From positions 1-12,902 of the forward strand of contig ASNI01000040.1 of the NCBI GenBank assembly GCA_000404785.1: a stretch of 12,902 nucleotides of DNA, given 5' to 3'. The notes under the pieces are model-generated. The model worked only from the letters and a program-made list of their open reading frames with translations. It did no database searches and was not told the origin of the DNA. How positions within the stretch are numbered: position 1 is the stretch's first letter; every line of letters starts with the position of its first letter. Shown here piece by piece: positions 1-5,901 of this stretch. This stretch comes from Cloacimonetes bacterium SCGC AAA252-N17 (GTDB taxonomy: Bacteria; Cloacimonadota; Cloacimonadia; JGIOTU-2). The translations under genes were made by a program, and so were the position numbers.

Positions 1-668
1 TCTTTTACGGGATATAACAAACTTACAGTAGCATCTTTAACTTTTTCAGCCTTTTTGTTTTTTACCTTTGCCATACAAAGATATTTAGAAAACCTGTCTA
101 CAATAGTTACAATGACTCCTTTATGATTAGCTCCAATAACCGTATCAATCTCCCAATCACCGATTCGCGATTTTTCTTCAACTATTCCAGGACGCTTATC
201 AATAAACACTCTATCTGGAATTATTCCTCTATTATCCTTGGCATTATAACGCTTTTTCTTCTTTTTGTGAGAGTTCCTTAGATGCTTATATAACTCCCCA
301 CCGTTTTTTTTATCCATCCACACATACTGGTAGATACTCTCATGACTTACCATATCAATGTTATCTGCTTTGCATCTGCCGTGAATCTGATCAGGACTCC
401 ATTCTTCTTTTAGGTGGAGAATAATCAATTTCTTCATCTCTTCTGTAAACCTAACTGACTTTAAGGCTGTCTTTCTCCGATGTTCTACTTTTTTTTGAGC
501 TTTCTCTGGATCATAATATGAAATACTACCATTCCGATTGAGTTCTCGGTTTATTGTAGATTTATGAAAACCAAGTAATTTTGCTATTTGGGATTCGTTA
601 AATCCTGCTTGTGAATAGCCTGATATTTCATATCTCTGCTCTTGGGTTATCTGTTTATATTTTCTCAT
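1..668 (-). CDS. IS30-family transposase, N-terminal 222 residues (cut by window edge)
   Basis: The product is a DDE transposase that would cut and join the ends of its own IS element. Translating from the ATG at 666-668 gives 222 residues with no stop before the left edge. Residues about 5-45 form an IS30-type helix-turn-helix (Q-R-Y-E-I near the start, then S-Q-I-A-K-L-L-G-F-H-K-S-T-I-N-R-E-L). A W-S-P-D-Q-I segment sits at 90-95 and S-H-E-S-I-Y-Q-Y at 108-115. The block G-D-W-E-I-D-T-V-I-G at 170-179 holds the first catalytic aspartate (probably D175), followed by T-I-V-D-R at 188-192. The second Asp and the Glu lie outside the window, so intactness cannot be judged. The start codon sits inside an inverted repeat (667-719), which may limit translation of read-through transcripts. 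No convincing Shine-Dalgarno sequence is visible. Confidence 0.93.
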   Translation of the reverse strand, partial: MRKYKQITQEQRYEISGYSQAGFNESQIAKLLGFHKSTINRELNRNGSISYYDPEKAQKKVEHRRKTALKSVRFTEEMKKLIILHLKEEWSPDQIHGRCKADNIDMVSHESIYQYVWMDKKNGGELYKHLRNSHKKKKKRYNAKDNRGIIPDRVFIDKRPGIVEEKSRIGDWEIDTVIGANHKGVIVTIVDRFSKYLCMAKVKNKKAEKVKDATVSLLYPVK

Positions 669-719
669 AAGTGCAACTTTTCTTTGACAATTAATAAAAT
701 CGTCAAAAGTTGCACTTAT
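667..719 (-). promoter_or_regulatory. Inverted repeat sequestering the transposase start codon
   Basis: A perfect 15-base inverted repeat pairs 667-681 (ATAAGTGCAACTTTT) with 705-719 (AAAAGTTGCACTTAT), leaving a 23-base AT-rich loop. The transposase ATG (668-666) overlaps the inner arm, with A and T of the start codon in the stem. Any transcript entering from outside the element would fold this hairpin and bury the initiation region. A transcript starting within the loop would lack the outer arm and stay open. Other insertion sequences (IS10, IS50) are known to use such protection against impinging transcription. Its use here is inference. Confidence 0.55.
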
Positions 720-732
720 TACTTGAATCTAC
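705..732 (-). repeat. Terminal inverted repeat of the IS30-family element
   Basis: Read on the minus strand from 732, this is GTAGATTCAAG followed by TAATAAGTGCAACTTTT. Its length (about 26-28 bases) and its GTAGATTCAA tip agree with IS30-family ends. The inner half (705-719) is repeated in opposite orientation at 667-681, which is not part of the normal terminus. Confidence 0.72.
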
Positions 733-900
733 GCCAGATTTAATTATATTCATTATAATCCGGTGAAACATGGTTATGTTACAAAGAGTGAAGATTATAA
801 ATTTTGTAGTTATAAAGATTATTTTGAAAGGGATGAAAACGAAATGCTCTTTTTAATGAAGAAATACAAATTTGATAAAGTAAAAGTGAAAGAACCATAA
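733..900 (+). pseudogene. C-terminal remnant of a REP-associated tyrosine (Y1/IS200-like) transposase
   Basis: The plus-strand frame from 733 to the TAA at 898-900 encodes 55 residues beginning A-R-F-N-Y-I-H-Y-N-P-V-K-H-G-Y-V. It then reads Y-K-F-C-S-Y-K-D-Y-F, the hallmark C-terminal motif (Y-I-H-x-N-P-V-K-H-G ... W/Y-x-x-S-S) of RAYT-type Y1 transposases. The HUH motif and catalytic tyrosine would lie upstream, where the IS30-family element now sits. The same frame meets a stop at 724-726 inside the IS end, so no intact protein can be made from this side. The remaining 5' part could lie beyond the IS outside the window. Two REP-like hairpins follow within about 70 bases, as expected for a RAYT locus. 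Confidence 0.82.
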
Positions 901-920
901 TTTGATGTATTGTATGAAAT

Positions 921-937
921 CGGCGAGTCCCTCGCCG
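921..937. repeat. REP-like palindrome 1
   Basis: CGGCGAG and CTCGCCG flank a three-base loop (TCC), giving a perfect 7-bp stem. It is much more GC-rich than its surroundings and has no T-run on either side, so it is not an intrinsic terminator. It lies 20 bases after the RAYT remnant and 11 bases from a second palindrome, resembling a BIME-style pair of REP elements. Confidence 0.7.
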
Positions 938-948
938 AAAGATAGTAA

Positions 949-967
949 AGCCGACGGAGTCGGCTAC
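949..967 (-). repeat. REP-like palindrome 2 with GTAG tetranucleotide
   Basis: On the minus strand this reads GTAGCCGACTCCGTCGGCT. It is a GTAG tetranucleotide leading into a hairpin with arms AGCCGAC/GTCGGCT (949-955/959-965 on the plus strand). A GTAG or similar tetranucleotide ahead of an imperfect palindrome is the known signature of REP sequences processed by RAYT transposases. Together with palindrome 1 and the RAYT remnant it forms a recognisable but broken REPtron. Whether copies occur elsewhere in the genome cannot be seen here. Confidence 0.72.
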
Positions 968-985
968 TCCATAAAAGACTATTCC

Positions 986-1017
986 AAAAAAAAGAGGTGA
1001 TCCGAAAATCACCTCTT
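986..1017 (-). terminator. Intrinsic terminator of the minus-strand housekeeping cluster
   Basis: A perfect 10-bp stem pairs AAGAGGTGAT (992-1001) with ATCACCTCTT (1008-1017) around a six-base loop. On the minus strand the stem is followed by a run of eight T (993-986), the classic rho-independent form. It lies 39 bases after the stop of the 107-residue unknown gene and ends the rightward-starting, leftward-running gene cluster. Confidence 0.88.
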
Positions 1018-1055
1018 CAAAGAACAAATTATATTAGAAGCTAATGATTTTCGAG

Positions 1056-1379
1056 TTACCGATTTTTGATGTCCTCGAAATTTCTATCTTCAAATTTTAC
1101 TTCCACTCCATTGAACTGCCGCTTTATGTCCTCGATCTCAATCCTTGGATTTTTGCTGTATAAAAGTTTTATATGGTTGTATCTATTACATAATGTGATG
1201 ATATTTTGTGAGGGATTCTTTTCAAGGATGATATAGATGTGATGCAGATCATCACGTTCCTCTAGATATTGTTCAAGTTTAATGACATCATTGCCCTGAA
1301 TGTCTTTGGCGTAGATGAATGCAATTACCTTTTTGTGGCTTTTGGGGGAGACTTTACTTCTAGTGAATCTACCTTTCAT
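1056..1379 (-). CDS. Uncharacterised 107-residue protein
   Basis: I do not recognise this protein. It begins with a basic stretch (M-K-G-R-F-T-R-S-K, then K-S-H-K-K). It then alternates predicted strands and helices: V-I-A-F-I-Y-A, a helix with L-E-Q-Y-L-E-E-R, H-I-Y-I-I-L-E, a helix around I-I-T-L-C-N-R-Y, H-I-K-L-L-Y-S, a short helix and G-V-E-V-K-F-E. That pattern suits a small alpha/beta (Rossmann- or flavodoxin-like) fold, but no catalytic motif stands out. It is very likely a real gene: a strong Shine-Dalgarno sequence GGAGGT (1388-1383) lies three bases before the ATG, and it sits between the receiver gene and the operon terminator. It is the last gene of the cluster, 45 bases after the receiver gene. 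There is no signal peptide or membrane segment. Confidence 0.75.
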   Translation of the reverse strand: MKGRFTRSKVSPKSHKKVIAFIYAKDIQGNDVIKLEQYLEERDDLHHIYIILEKNPSQNIITLCNRYNHIKLLYSKNPRIEIEDIKRQFNGVEVKFEDRNFEDIKNR

Positions 1380-1382
1380 TTT

Positions 1383-1388
1383 ACCTCC
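1383..1388 (-). promoter_or_regulatory. Strong Shine-Dalgarno site of the 107-residue gene
   Basis: The minus strand reads GGAGGTAAAATG. It is the best ribosome binding site in the cluster and fixes the start at 1379. Most neighbouring genes rely on overlap with the preceding gene or have weak sites. Confidence 0.75.
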
Positions 1389-1424
1389 GTGCTTTGGTAA
1401 TAATTAATATTCTCAAATTGCCTT

Positions 1425-1805
1425 TCAATTAGTTCCTAAGTTTTTTTTTAATGCATTTTTGATCATATGAACAAGGTCATCGATCTCAAATGGTTTAAAA
1501 ATTATGTCGTGCAAGCCATCCTTTTTGGCTTTTACCAGCACATGATTCGGATCATATCCAAAACCGGTCATCATGATTATCGGAATTGTGTCATCAAAAT
1601 CTCTGATCTGTGAATAAAGCTCGTATCCATCCATATCCGGCATTGCAATATCGCTGAGTATAATGTCAACATGCTGCTCCCGAACGATCTGTAACGCATC
1701 AAATCCATTATCGGCAGTGGTCACTTTGTAGTTCCTTTTCGGAAGCACATAGGAAAGATAGTCCAGTGTGTCCTGCTCGTCATCAACAATAAGTATAGTT
1801 TTCAT
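1425..1805 (-). CDS. Stand-alone response regulator receiver (CheY-like)
   Basis: This single-domain receiver of 126 residues takes a phosphoryl group from a histidine kinase and signals by protein contact, since no output domain follows. The acidic pair D8/D9 lies in I-L-I-V-D-D-E. The phospho-acceptor is D52 in I-L-S-D-I-A-M-P-D-M-D-G, the switch threonine T80 lies in I-I-M-M-T-G, and the invariant lysine K104 is in F-K-P-F. All active-site residues are present. Its ATG overlaps the purC stop by four bases (ATGA, 1805-1802), so it is probably translated by coupling to purC. No kinase is encoded in the window. The link to purine synthesis through gene order is unexplained. It could act in chemotaxis, in a phosphorelay (Spo0F-like) or in another kinase pathway. 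Family call certain, role unknown. Confidence 0.93.
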   Translation of the reverse strand: MKTILIVDDEQDTLDYLSYVLPKRNYKVTTADNGFDALQIVREQHVDIILSDIAMPDMDGYELYSQIRDFDDTIPIIMMTGFGYDPNHVLVKAKKDGLHDIIFKPFEIDDLVHMIKNALKKNLGTN

Positions 1806-2692
1806 AAAGATGATTTTCCTGTGATCTTAGTGTATGCCTGCATATATTTTTCGCGTGTCTTTTCGATAATATCTTTTGGAAGATGAAGAATGTCATCATC
1901 GGCTGAAATATCCTTTTTATGTTGTATTCCCTTAGATAAAAGATAATCCCGCACAAACTGTTTATCATAACTTTTCTGAGATCTGCCCGGTTCATACTCA
2001 TCTTTGTCCCAAAAGCGTGAGGAGTCAGGAGTGAATATCTCATCGATCAGAATGATCTCATTATTATAAAAACCAAACTCTAATTTAGTATCCGCAAGAA
2101 TAATATTTTTTTTCTCAAGAATATCGTGAGCAAAGGTATAGAGATGAAGACTGATCTCTTTTATCTTTTCTGCAAGGAGAGGATCGACTACACGTTTTAT
2201 TTCTTCATAACTAATATTTTCATCATGTCCTTCTTCAGCTTTTGTCGAAGGTGTGAATAAGGGTTCGGGAAGTTTTTCAGATTCTTTGAGATCGTCAGGC
2301 AATTTTATTCCGCAAACCTTTCCGGACTTCTTATAATCCTTCCAGCCGCTGCCTGTAATATAACCGCGAACAATGCATTCAATGGGAAATTTCTCAGCTT
2401 TTTTGACCAGCATCGAGCGTTTATCAAGGTCATCAAAAGCATCCCGAATATCTTTAGGGAAGTCTTTCACTTCTGTTGAGATGATATGATTCGGAATGAT
2501 TGAAGCAGTGTGATCAAACCAGTAAGCTGATATCTGATTAAGGATTTTACCCTTATCTGGAATCTCATCACGAAGAATGTAATCGAACGCAGAAATTCTG
2601 TCAGATGCAATGATAAGAAGCTCGTTTCCCAGATCGTAAATATCGCGCACCTTTCCTTGCTTGAGAGGAAATAAGTCTCTAAGTTGTGCCAT
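1802..2692 (-). CDS. purC: Phosphoribosylaminoimidazole-succinocarboxamide synthase (SAICAR synthase)
   Basis: PurC joins aspartate to carboxyaminoimidazole ribonucleotide (CAIR) with ATP to make SAICAR, a late step of de novo IMP synthesis in the cytosol. The 296-residue length fits the longer, yeast Ade1-like form rather than the short (about 240) Bacillus/E. coli form. Visible signatures are K-Q-G-K-V-R-D-I-Y-D at 11-20, D-R-I-S-A-F-D at 31-37, R-G-Y-I-T-G-S-G-W at 109-117, F-T-P-S-T-K-A-E-E-G-H-D at 146-157, D-T-K-L-E-F-G at 201-207 and D-E-I-F-T-P-D-S-S-R-F-W at 217-228. The start is an ATG only nine bases after the preceding OsmC-family stop, and the stop overlaps the receiver gene. No other pur gene is in the window, so purC is separated here from the rest of the pathway. 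Confidence 0.96.
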   Translation of the reverse strand: MAQLRDLFPLKQGKVRDIYDLGNELLIIASDRISAFDYILRDEIPDKGKILNQISAYWFDHTASIIPNHIISTEVKDFPKDIRDAFDDLDKRSMLVKKAEKFPIECIVRGYITGSGWKDYKKSGKVCGIKLPDDLKESEKLPEPLFTPSTKAEEGHDENISYEEIKRVVDPLLAEKIKEISLHLYTFAHDILEKKNIILADTKLEFGFYNNEIILIDEIFTPDSSRFWDKDEYEPGRSQKSYDKQFVRDYLLSKGIQHKKDISADDDILHLPKDIIEKTREKYMQAYTKITGKSSL

Positions 2693-2701
2693 TATTTACG
2701 A

Positions 2702-3127
2702 TCATTCCCCTTGCTTTTCTTTTTCAATATTATATGAATGGGTGATCCTTGCAGATTTTCCGAGCATTGAAGTTACACCACAATAGCGTTCCTGTGAAAG
2801 CGTAATTGCTTTCTCAACATTAGATTCATCAATATTATCTCCAATAATGTTATAGATAATGTGAATCTTTGTGAAAAATTTTGGATGTTCTTTTGAGAGT
2901 TCTGCATCAGCAGAGACCGTGATATTCTTGTAGGGAACTCTCATTTTTTTGAGGAGAGAAACAACATCCATGCCGGTGCAACCGATCAAACCCATGAGAA
3001 CCAATTCTTTCGGTCTGCATCCTTGATCGTAGCTCATGTCTTTACCTGCATCAAGTATAATTGCATGATTGGAATCTGAGACTGCGCTGAATTGTAGCTT
3101 ATCGATCAATGTCACTTTTGCTTTCAT
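2702..3127 (-). CDS. OsmC/Ohr-family protein (predicted thiol peroxidase)
   Basis: This 141-residue protein belongs to the OsmC family, whose members reduce organic hydroperoxides with a pair of cysteines. The two expected cysteines are present: C50 in L-I-G-C-T-G-M-D and C116 in R-Y-C-G-V. The R-P-K-E-L-V-L-M-G segment (38-46) before the first cysteine is also typical of the YhfA-like OsmC subgroup. It lacks features that would separate peroxidase from other OsmC roles, so the substrate is uncertain. There is no signal peptide, so it is cytosolic. The ATG at 3127 follows a 66-base gap after pgpA, which contains the TTGACA-bearing element also found before prmC. It may therefore start its own transcript and lead a purC/receiver/unknown sub-operon. 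No clear Shine-Dalgarno sequence is visible. Confidence 0.88.
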   Translation of the reverse strand: MKAKVTLIDKLQFSAVSDSNHAIILDAGKDMSYDQGCRPKELVLMGLIGCTGMDVVSLLKKMRVPYKNITVSADAELSKEHPKFFTKIHIIYNIIGDNIDESNVEKAITLSQERYCGVTSMLGKSARITHSYNIEKEKQGE

Positions 3128-3153
3128 ATTTCACAAAAAGGTTACAAAGGATG

Positions 3154-3171
3154 GAATTGTTGTCAAATTTA
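3154..3171 (-). promoter_or_regulatory. Candidate promoter element upstream of the osmC-like gene (copy 1 of shared element)
   Basis: On the minus strand this reads TAAATTTGACAACAATTC and contains TTGACA (3166-3161). The 18 bases are identical to those at 5860-5877 ahead of prmC, and TTGACA ends 33 bases before the ATG. If it is a -35 element, transcription would begin within a few bases of the start codon. Nineteen bases after the TTTG there is TAACCTTT, loosely like the Bacteroidota -7 box TAnnTTTG. No good TATAAT box is seen. Confidence 0.5.
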
Positions 3172-3193
3172 TTTTGTATATTTTGTAAAAAAA

Positions 3194-3664
3194 TTAGAAA
3201 AATTGCGGGAAGATTATCAGAAGTATCTGAATTATTATATTTGAACAAATACCGGCAGCAATATCATCGGCAAGCACACCCCATCCATGAGGAAGTTGTT
3301 GCAATTGATTGATGGGAGTTGGTTTTACGATATCAAAAACACGGAACAGAACAAGTGCATAGATAAAGACCATCAAAGTGTGAGGCAGGAACATAACTGC
3401 GAAGCAAAAACCGATAAGTTCATCAATAGTGATCTTTCTGCTGTCATGTCCCAAGTCTTTTTCAGCACTTTTTATGATGGGAACAAATATCAAGCTAACA
3501 GCCAACAGAATTCCGATCAGTAATAGGTTTCCAACAGCATTGAGCGGTGGAATGAGATAATAATATAAGGCAGCAGTGAAAATTGAAGTAAGCGTTCCTG
3601 AGGCAATAGGAAAGTATCCTATAAAACCTACAGAAACGAATAAATTTCTAAAAAATTTCAGCAT
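3194..3664 (-). CDS. pgpA: Phosphatidylglycerophosphatase A
   Basis: PgpA removes the terminal phosphate of phosphatidylglycerophosphate to give phosphatidylglycerol, at the inner membrane. From the ATG at 3664 it has 156 residues, normal for the family. Signatures are G-Y-F-P-I-A-S-G-T-L-T-S near the N-terminus, D-E-L-I-G-F in the middle, F-R-V-F-D-I-V-K-P-T-P-I, and the H-G-W-G-V-L-A-D-D-I-A-A-G block carrying the acidic metal-binding pair. Hydrophobic segments around Y-Y-Y-L-I, L-L-L-I-G-I-L-L-A-V and the C-terminal I-I-I-Q-I-L-L-I-I-F fit a small polytopic membrane protein. A TTG at 3670 in the same frame overlaps the murA stop and would add two residues. I prefer the ATG two codons later, which lies just past the murA TGA. 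Either start would be coupled to murA translation. Confidence 0.93.
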   Translation of the reverse strand: MLKFFRNLFVSVGFIGYFPIASGTLTSIFTAALYYYLIPPLNAVGNLLLIGILLAVSLIFVPIIKSAEKDLGHDSRKITIDELIGFCFAVMFLPHTLMVFIYALVLFRVFDIVKPTPINQLQQLPHGWGVLADDIAAGICSNIIIQILLIIFPQFF

Positions 3665-3666
3665 GA

Positions 3667-4932
3667 TCAATAGAGTGCGTCGGTTTCTATCCTCTCAATA
3701 TCAGCTCCAAGTGAAGCAAGTTTATTCTCAAAATATTCATAGCCACGATCAAGATGATATACTCTGGATATTTTTGTTTCTCCATCTGCAGCGAGAGCAG
3801 CAGTAATGAGTGCAGCAGCAGCACGAATATCAGGAGCCATTACAGGTGCTCCTGAGAGTTTTTTGCCGCCATTGATGCTGATCCTGTTTCCCGATAATTT
3901 TATATCAGCCCCAAGACGCTGCAGTTCGCTTATATACATAAATCGGTCAGAAAAGATATTTTCATTTATAATGCTCTTGCCCTCAATTGTAGATAGCAAA
4001 GCGGCAAAGAGCGGTTGAAGGTCGGTCGGGAATGCGGGATAGGGATTAGTGGATATTTCGACGGGATTTCTCTTGCCTTTATTATAGATTGTGATTGAAT
4101 TCTCCTGCGTTTCTACAGTATATCCAATGTCGCGTAGTTTGTTCAACACAATGCCAGAGTGCTCCGGGATGCAGTTTGTGACTGTGATCTTCCCATTGGT
4201 GATAGCACCTGCCACAAGAAGTGTGCCCACTTCGATCCTGTCAGGAATAAGTGAATAATCAACAGGATGAAGCTCTTTTACACCATGAACTGTAATGCTC
4301 TCTGTGCCGTGTCCTTCGATATGAGCACCCATTTTATTGAGGAATTCTGCAAGATTGCTGATCTCTGGTTCGCAGGCAGCATTTTCTATGACTGTGGTAC
4401 CTTCTGCGAGAACTGCAGCCATGAGCACATTTGCAGTAGCACCGACAGTTTTATTCTCAAAAAATATTTCAGAACCTTTCAGCCCTTTGGTTTTCGCATA
4501 TATGTAACCATGTTTTATCTGGATGGTCACACCCAGCTTATGAAGCGCTTCCAGATGATAATCTATTGGACGGGCACCAAGTGCGCAACCTCCGGGAAAG
4601 GATACTTTTGCCTGTCCGCAGCGAGCGAGTAATGGACCAAGTGCGTAGATCGAGGCACGCATTATTTTCACAAGTTCATATGGGGCTTCATGGTTCTTTA
4701 TTTCTTTTGTATTGATACGTAATTCATGGTCTGTGAATTCAGCTTCGGTACCGATCGTTCTGAGCAGTTTTATCATTGTTCGTATATCGGAGAGATCCGG
4801 AATGTTCTTTATATAATATTCTCCATCGGCAAGGAGTGTGGCAGCCAGAATAGGTAACCCGGCATTCTTCGATCCGTTTGCAGCAATTGTTCCTGTGAGT
4901 TTACGTCCACCGCGTACTAAAATTTCATCCAT
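3667..4932 (-). CDS. murA: UDP-N-acetylglucosamine 1-carboxyvinyltransferase
   Basis: MurA transfers enolpyruvate from phosphoenolpyruvate to UDP-GlcNAc, the first committed step of peptidoglycan synthesis, in the cytosol. At 421 residues it is full length. The N-terminal A-N-G-S-K-N-A holds the conserved Lys22 and Asn23. The catalytic loop F-P-G-G-C-A-L-G-A-R-P-I-D places the reactive cysteine at C116, the residue that fosfomycin alkylates, so sensitivity to that drug would be expected. The C-terminal half has Y-P-A-F-P-T-D-L-Q-P with the conserved aspartate, then S-D-R-F-M-Y, and R-G-Y-E-Y-F near the end. It starts with ATG 14 bases after the prmC stop and ends three bases before the pgpA ATG. 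Presence of murA implies a peptidoglycan wall. The ribosome site is weak (GGA about nine bases upstream). Confidence 0.97.
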   Translation of the reverse strand: MDEILVRGGRKLTGTIAANGSKNAGLPILAATLLADGEYYIKNIPDLSDIRTMIKLLRTIGTEAEFTDHELRINTKEIKNHEAPYELVKIMRASIYALGPLLARCGQAKVSFPGGCALGARPIDYHLEALHKLGVTIQIKHGYIYAKTKGLKGSEIFFENKTVGATANVLMAAVLAEGTTVIENAACEPEISNLAEFLNKMGAHIEGHGTESITVHGVKELHPVDYSLIPDRIEVGTLLVAGAITNGKITVTNCIPEHSGIVLNKLRDIGYTVETQENSITIYNKGKRNPVEISTNPYPAFPTDLQPLFAALLSTIEGKSIINENIFSDRFMYISELQRLGADIKLSGNRISINGGKKLSGAPVMAPDIRAAAALITAALAADGETKISRVYHLDRGYEYFENKLASLGADIERIETDALY

Positions 4933-4946
4933 TTTAAATCCAACTT

Positions 4947-5834
4947 CTATGTATTATTTATGAGTATTAAAACTCGATCTAAATCATTGTAGTCCTTCTT
5001 AATGTCAATGATTTTGTAATTATATTGTTCTGTCAGCTTAGAGAGTTCTTCTTTTTGATAAGCTCCGATCTCAAAAAATATTCGACCATTCTTTTTGAGA
5101 TATTTCTCGGCATTCTGTAAGATCTTATGATAGAATTCCAGCCCGTCCTCTTTCGCAAAAAGCGCCTCTCTCGGCTCGTGATCCCTGACCTCTTTTGGTA
5201 ATTCCTTGAATTCCTTTTCACTGATATATGGCGGATTGGAAATGATGCAGTCAAACGTGCCTGTAGCTTTATCAAAAATATTGGAATGCAACAATGAAAT
5301 ATTCTCGATTTTCAAATTATCAATATTCTTCTTTGTGAGTTTTAATGCTTTTTCAGAAATATCAGTGGCAACAATTTGAATGTCCTTTTCCGTTTCTTTG
5401 AAAGATTTGCTGATCGAAATTGGGATATTTCCCGAGCCGGTACCGATGTCCAGAAGTGACCATGTATTTTGATCAGATTCCTTTATATATGAAATAACTG
5501 CATCGACAAGGATCTCTGTTTCAGGACGCGGAATGAGAACTCCTTCCTCAACAAAGAAAGTAATTCCATAGAATTCTGTAGCGCCAAGAAGATATTGAAT
5601 AGGATAGTGGGAAGCCCTGCTTTTGATTAATTTTTTTATGTTTGATAGATATTTCTCAGCAAGGGGTTTGTCGTATTTCAGATACAGATCGAGACGGGAG
5701 CATTCCAGCACATGAGCGATGAGCAGTTCTGCATTCAGGTGTGGAGATGGAATGTCTTTTTCCGTGAAGTAATCCGATGTCCAGAAGAGCACGTCCTTGA
5801 CTGTCCAGACTTTGTTTTTATTTTGCGAAGTCAT
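4947..5834 (-). CDS. prmC: Release factor glutamine N5-methyltransferase
   Basis: PrmC (HemK) methylates the glutamine of the GGQ motif in release factors RF1 and RF2 using S-adenosylmethionine, which speeds translation termination. The 295 residues match the family. A helical N-terminal domain (about 1-95) is followed by the Rossmann methyltransferase. I-P-R-P-E-T-E is at 101-107, the SAM-binding L-L-D-I-G-T-G-S-G-N at 127-136, an acidic D158 in V-A-T-D-I-S, and the substrate-binding N-P-P-Y at 200-203, followed by I-S-E-K-E-F. The D-H-E-P-R-E-A-L segment at 218-225 is also typical. It is the first gene of the cluster, with ATG at 5834 and no obvious Shine-Dalgarno sequence. prfA, its common partner gene, is not in the window. 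Confidence 0.96.
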   Translation of the reverse strand: MTSQNKNKVWTVKDVLFWTSDYFTEKDIPSPHLNAELLIAHVLECSRLDLYLKYDKPLAEKYLSNIKKLIKSRASHYPIQYLLGATEFYGITFFVEEGVLIPRPETEILVDAVISYIKESDQNTWSLLDIGTGSGNIPISISKSFKETEKDIQIVATDISEKALKLTKKNIDNLKIENISLLHSNIFDKATGTFDCIISNPPYISEKEFKELPKEVRDHEPREALFAKEDGLEFYHKILQNAEKYLKKNGRIFFEIGAYQKEELSKLTEQYNYKIIDIKKDYNDLDRVLILINNT

Positions 5835-5859
5835 ATAAAATGAAAAGAAGGAGCAGGAC

Positions 5860-5877
5860 GAATTGTTGTCAAATTTA
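5860..5877 (-). promoter_or_regulatory. Candidate promoter element upstream of prmC (copy 2 of shared element)
   Basis: The minus strand reads TAAATTTGACAACAATTC, identical over 18 bases to the element at 3154-3171. TTGACA (5872-5867) ends 32 bases before the prmC ATG. The sequence between is pyrimidine-rich and shows no good -10 or Shine-Dalgarno match. It is the likely promoter of the prmC-murA-pgpA genes, with a very short leader. Confidence 0.5.
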
Positions 5878-5901
5878 TGTTGGATTGATGGTGTCGCTGA
5901 T

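Larger units (their letters stand above)
1..732 (-). mobile_element. IS30-family insertion sequence, right-end portion (left part outside window)
   Basis: This stretch carries an IS30-type transposase gene reading leftward and, upstream of it, the element's terminal inverted repeat. Read on the minus strand from about 732 the sequence begins GTAGATTCAAG and continues to AAGTGCAACTTTTGACG near 701. From memory, the GTAGATTCAA tip matches the terminus of IS30 itself, and GTGCAAC is in the same style. The opposite end and any 2-3 bp target duplication lie beyond the left edge. Immediately outside 732, a plus-strand RAYT reading frame resumes without its 5' part, which marks 732/733 as the probable insertion boundary. 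The exact tip could be off by one or two bases. Confidence 0.8.

Noticed and set aside
921..967. The REP-like hairpins as a bidirectional terminator
   Set aside because: Neither stem is followed by a T-run, and a proper terminator for the minus-strand genes lies at 986-1017.
779..1027. Minus-strand 82-codon open frame
   Set aside because: It runs through the terminator, both REP-like hairpins and the antisense of the RAYT remnant, and has no ribosome site.
1783..2043. Minus-strand 86-codon open frame overlapping the end of purC
   Set aside because: It is out of frame inside purC, whose sequence there has recognisable SAICAR synthase motifs.
3668..3670. TTG at 3670 as the pgpA start
   Set aside because: An ATG two codons downstream is the simpler start and both are equally coupled to murA. 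The TTG is kept as an alternative only.
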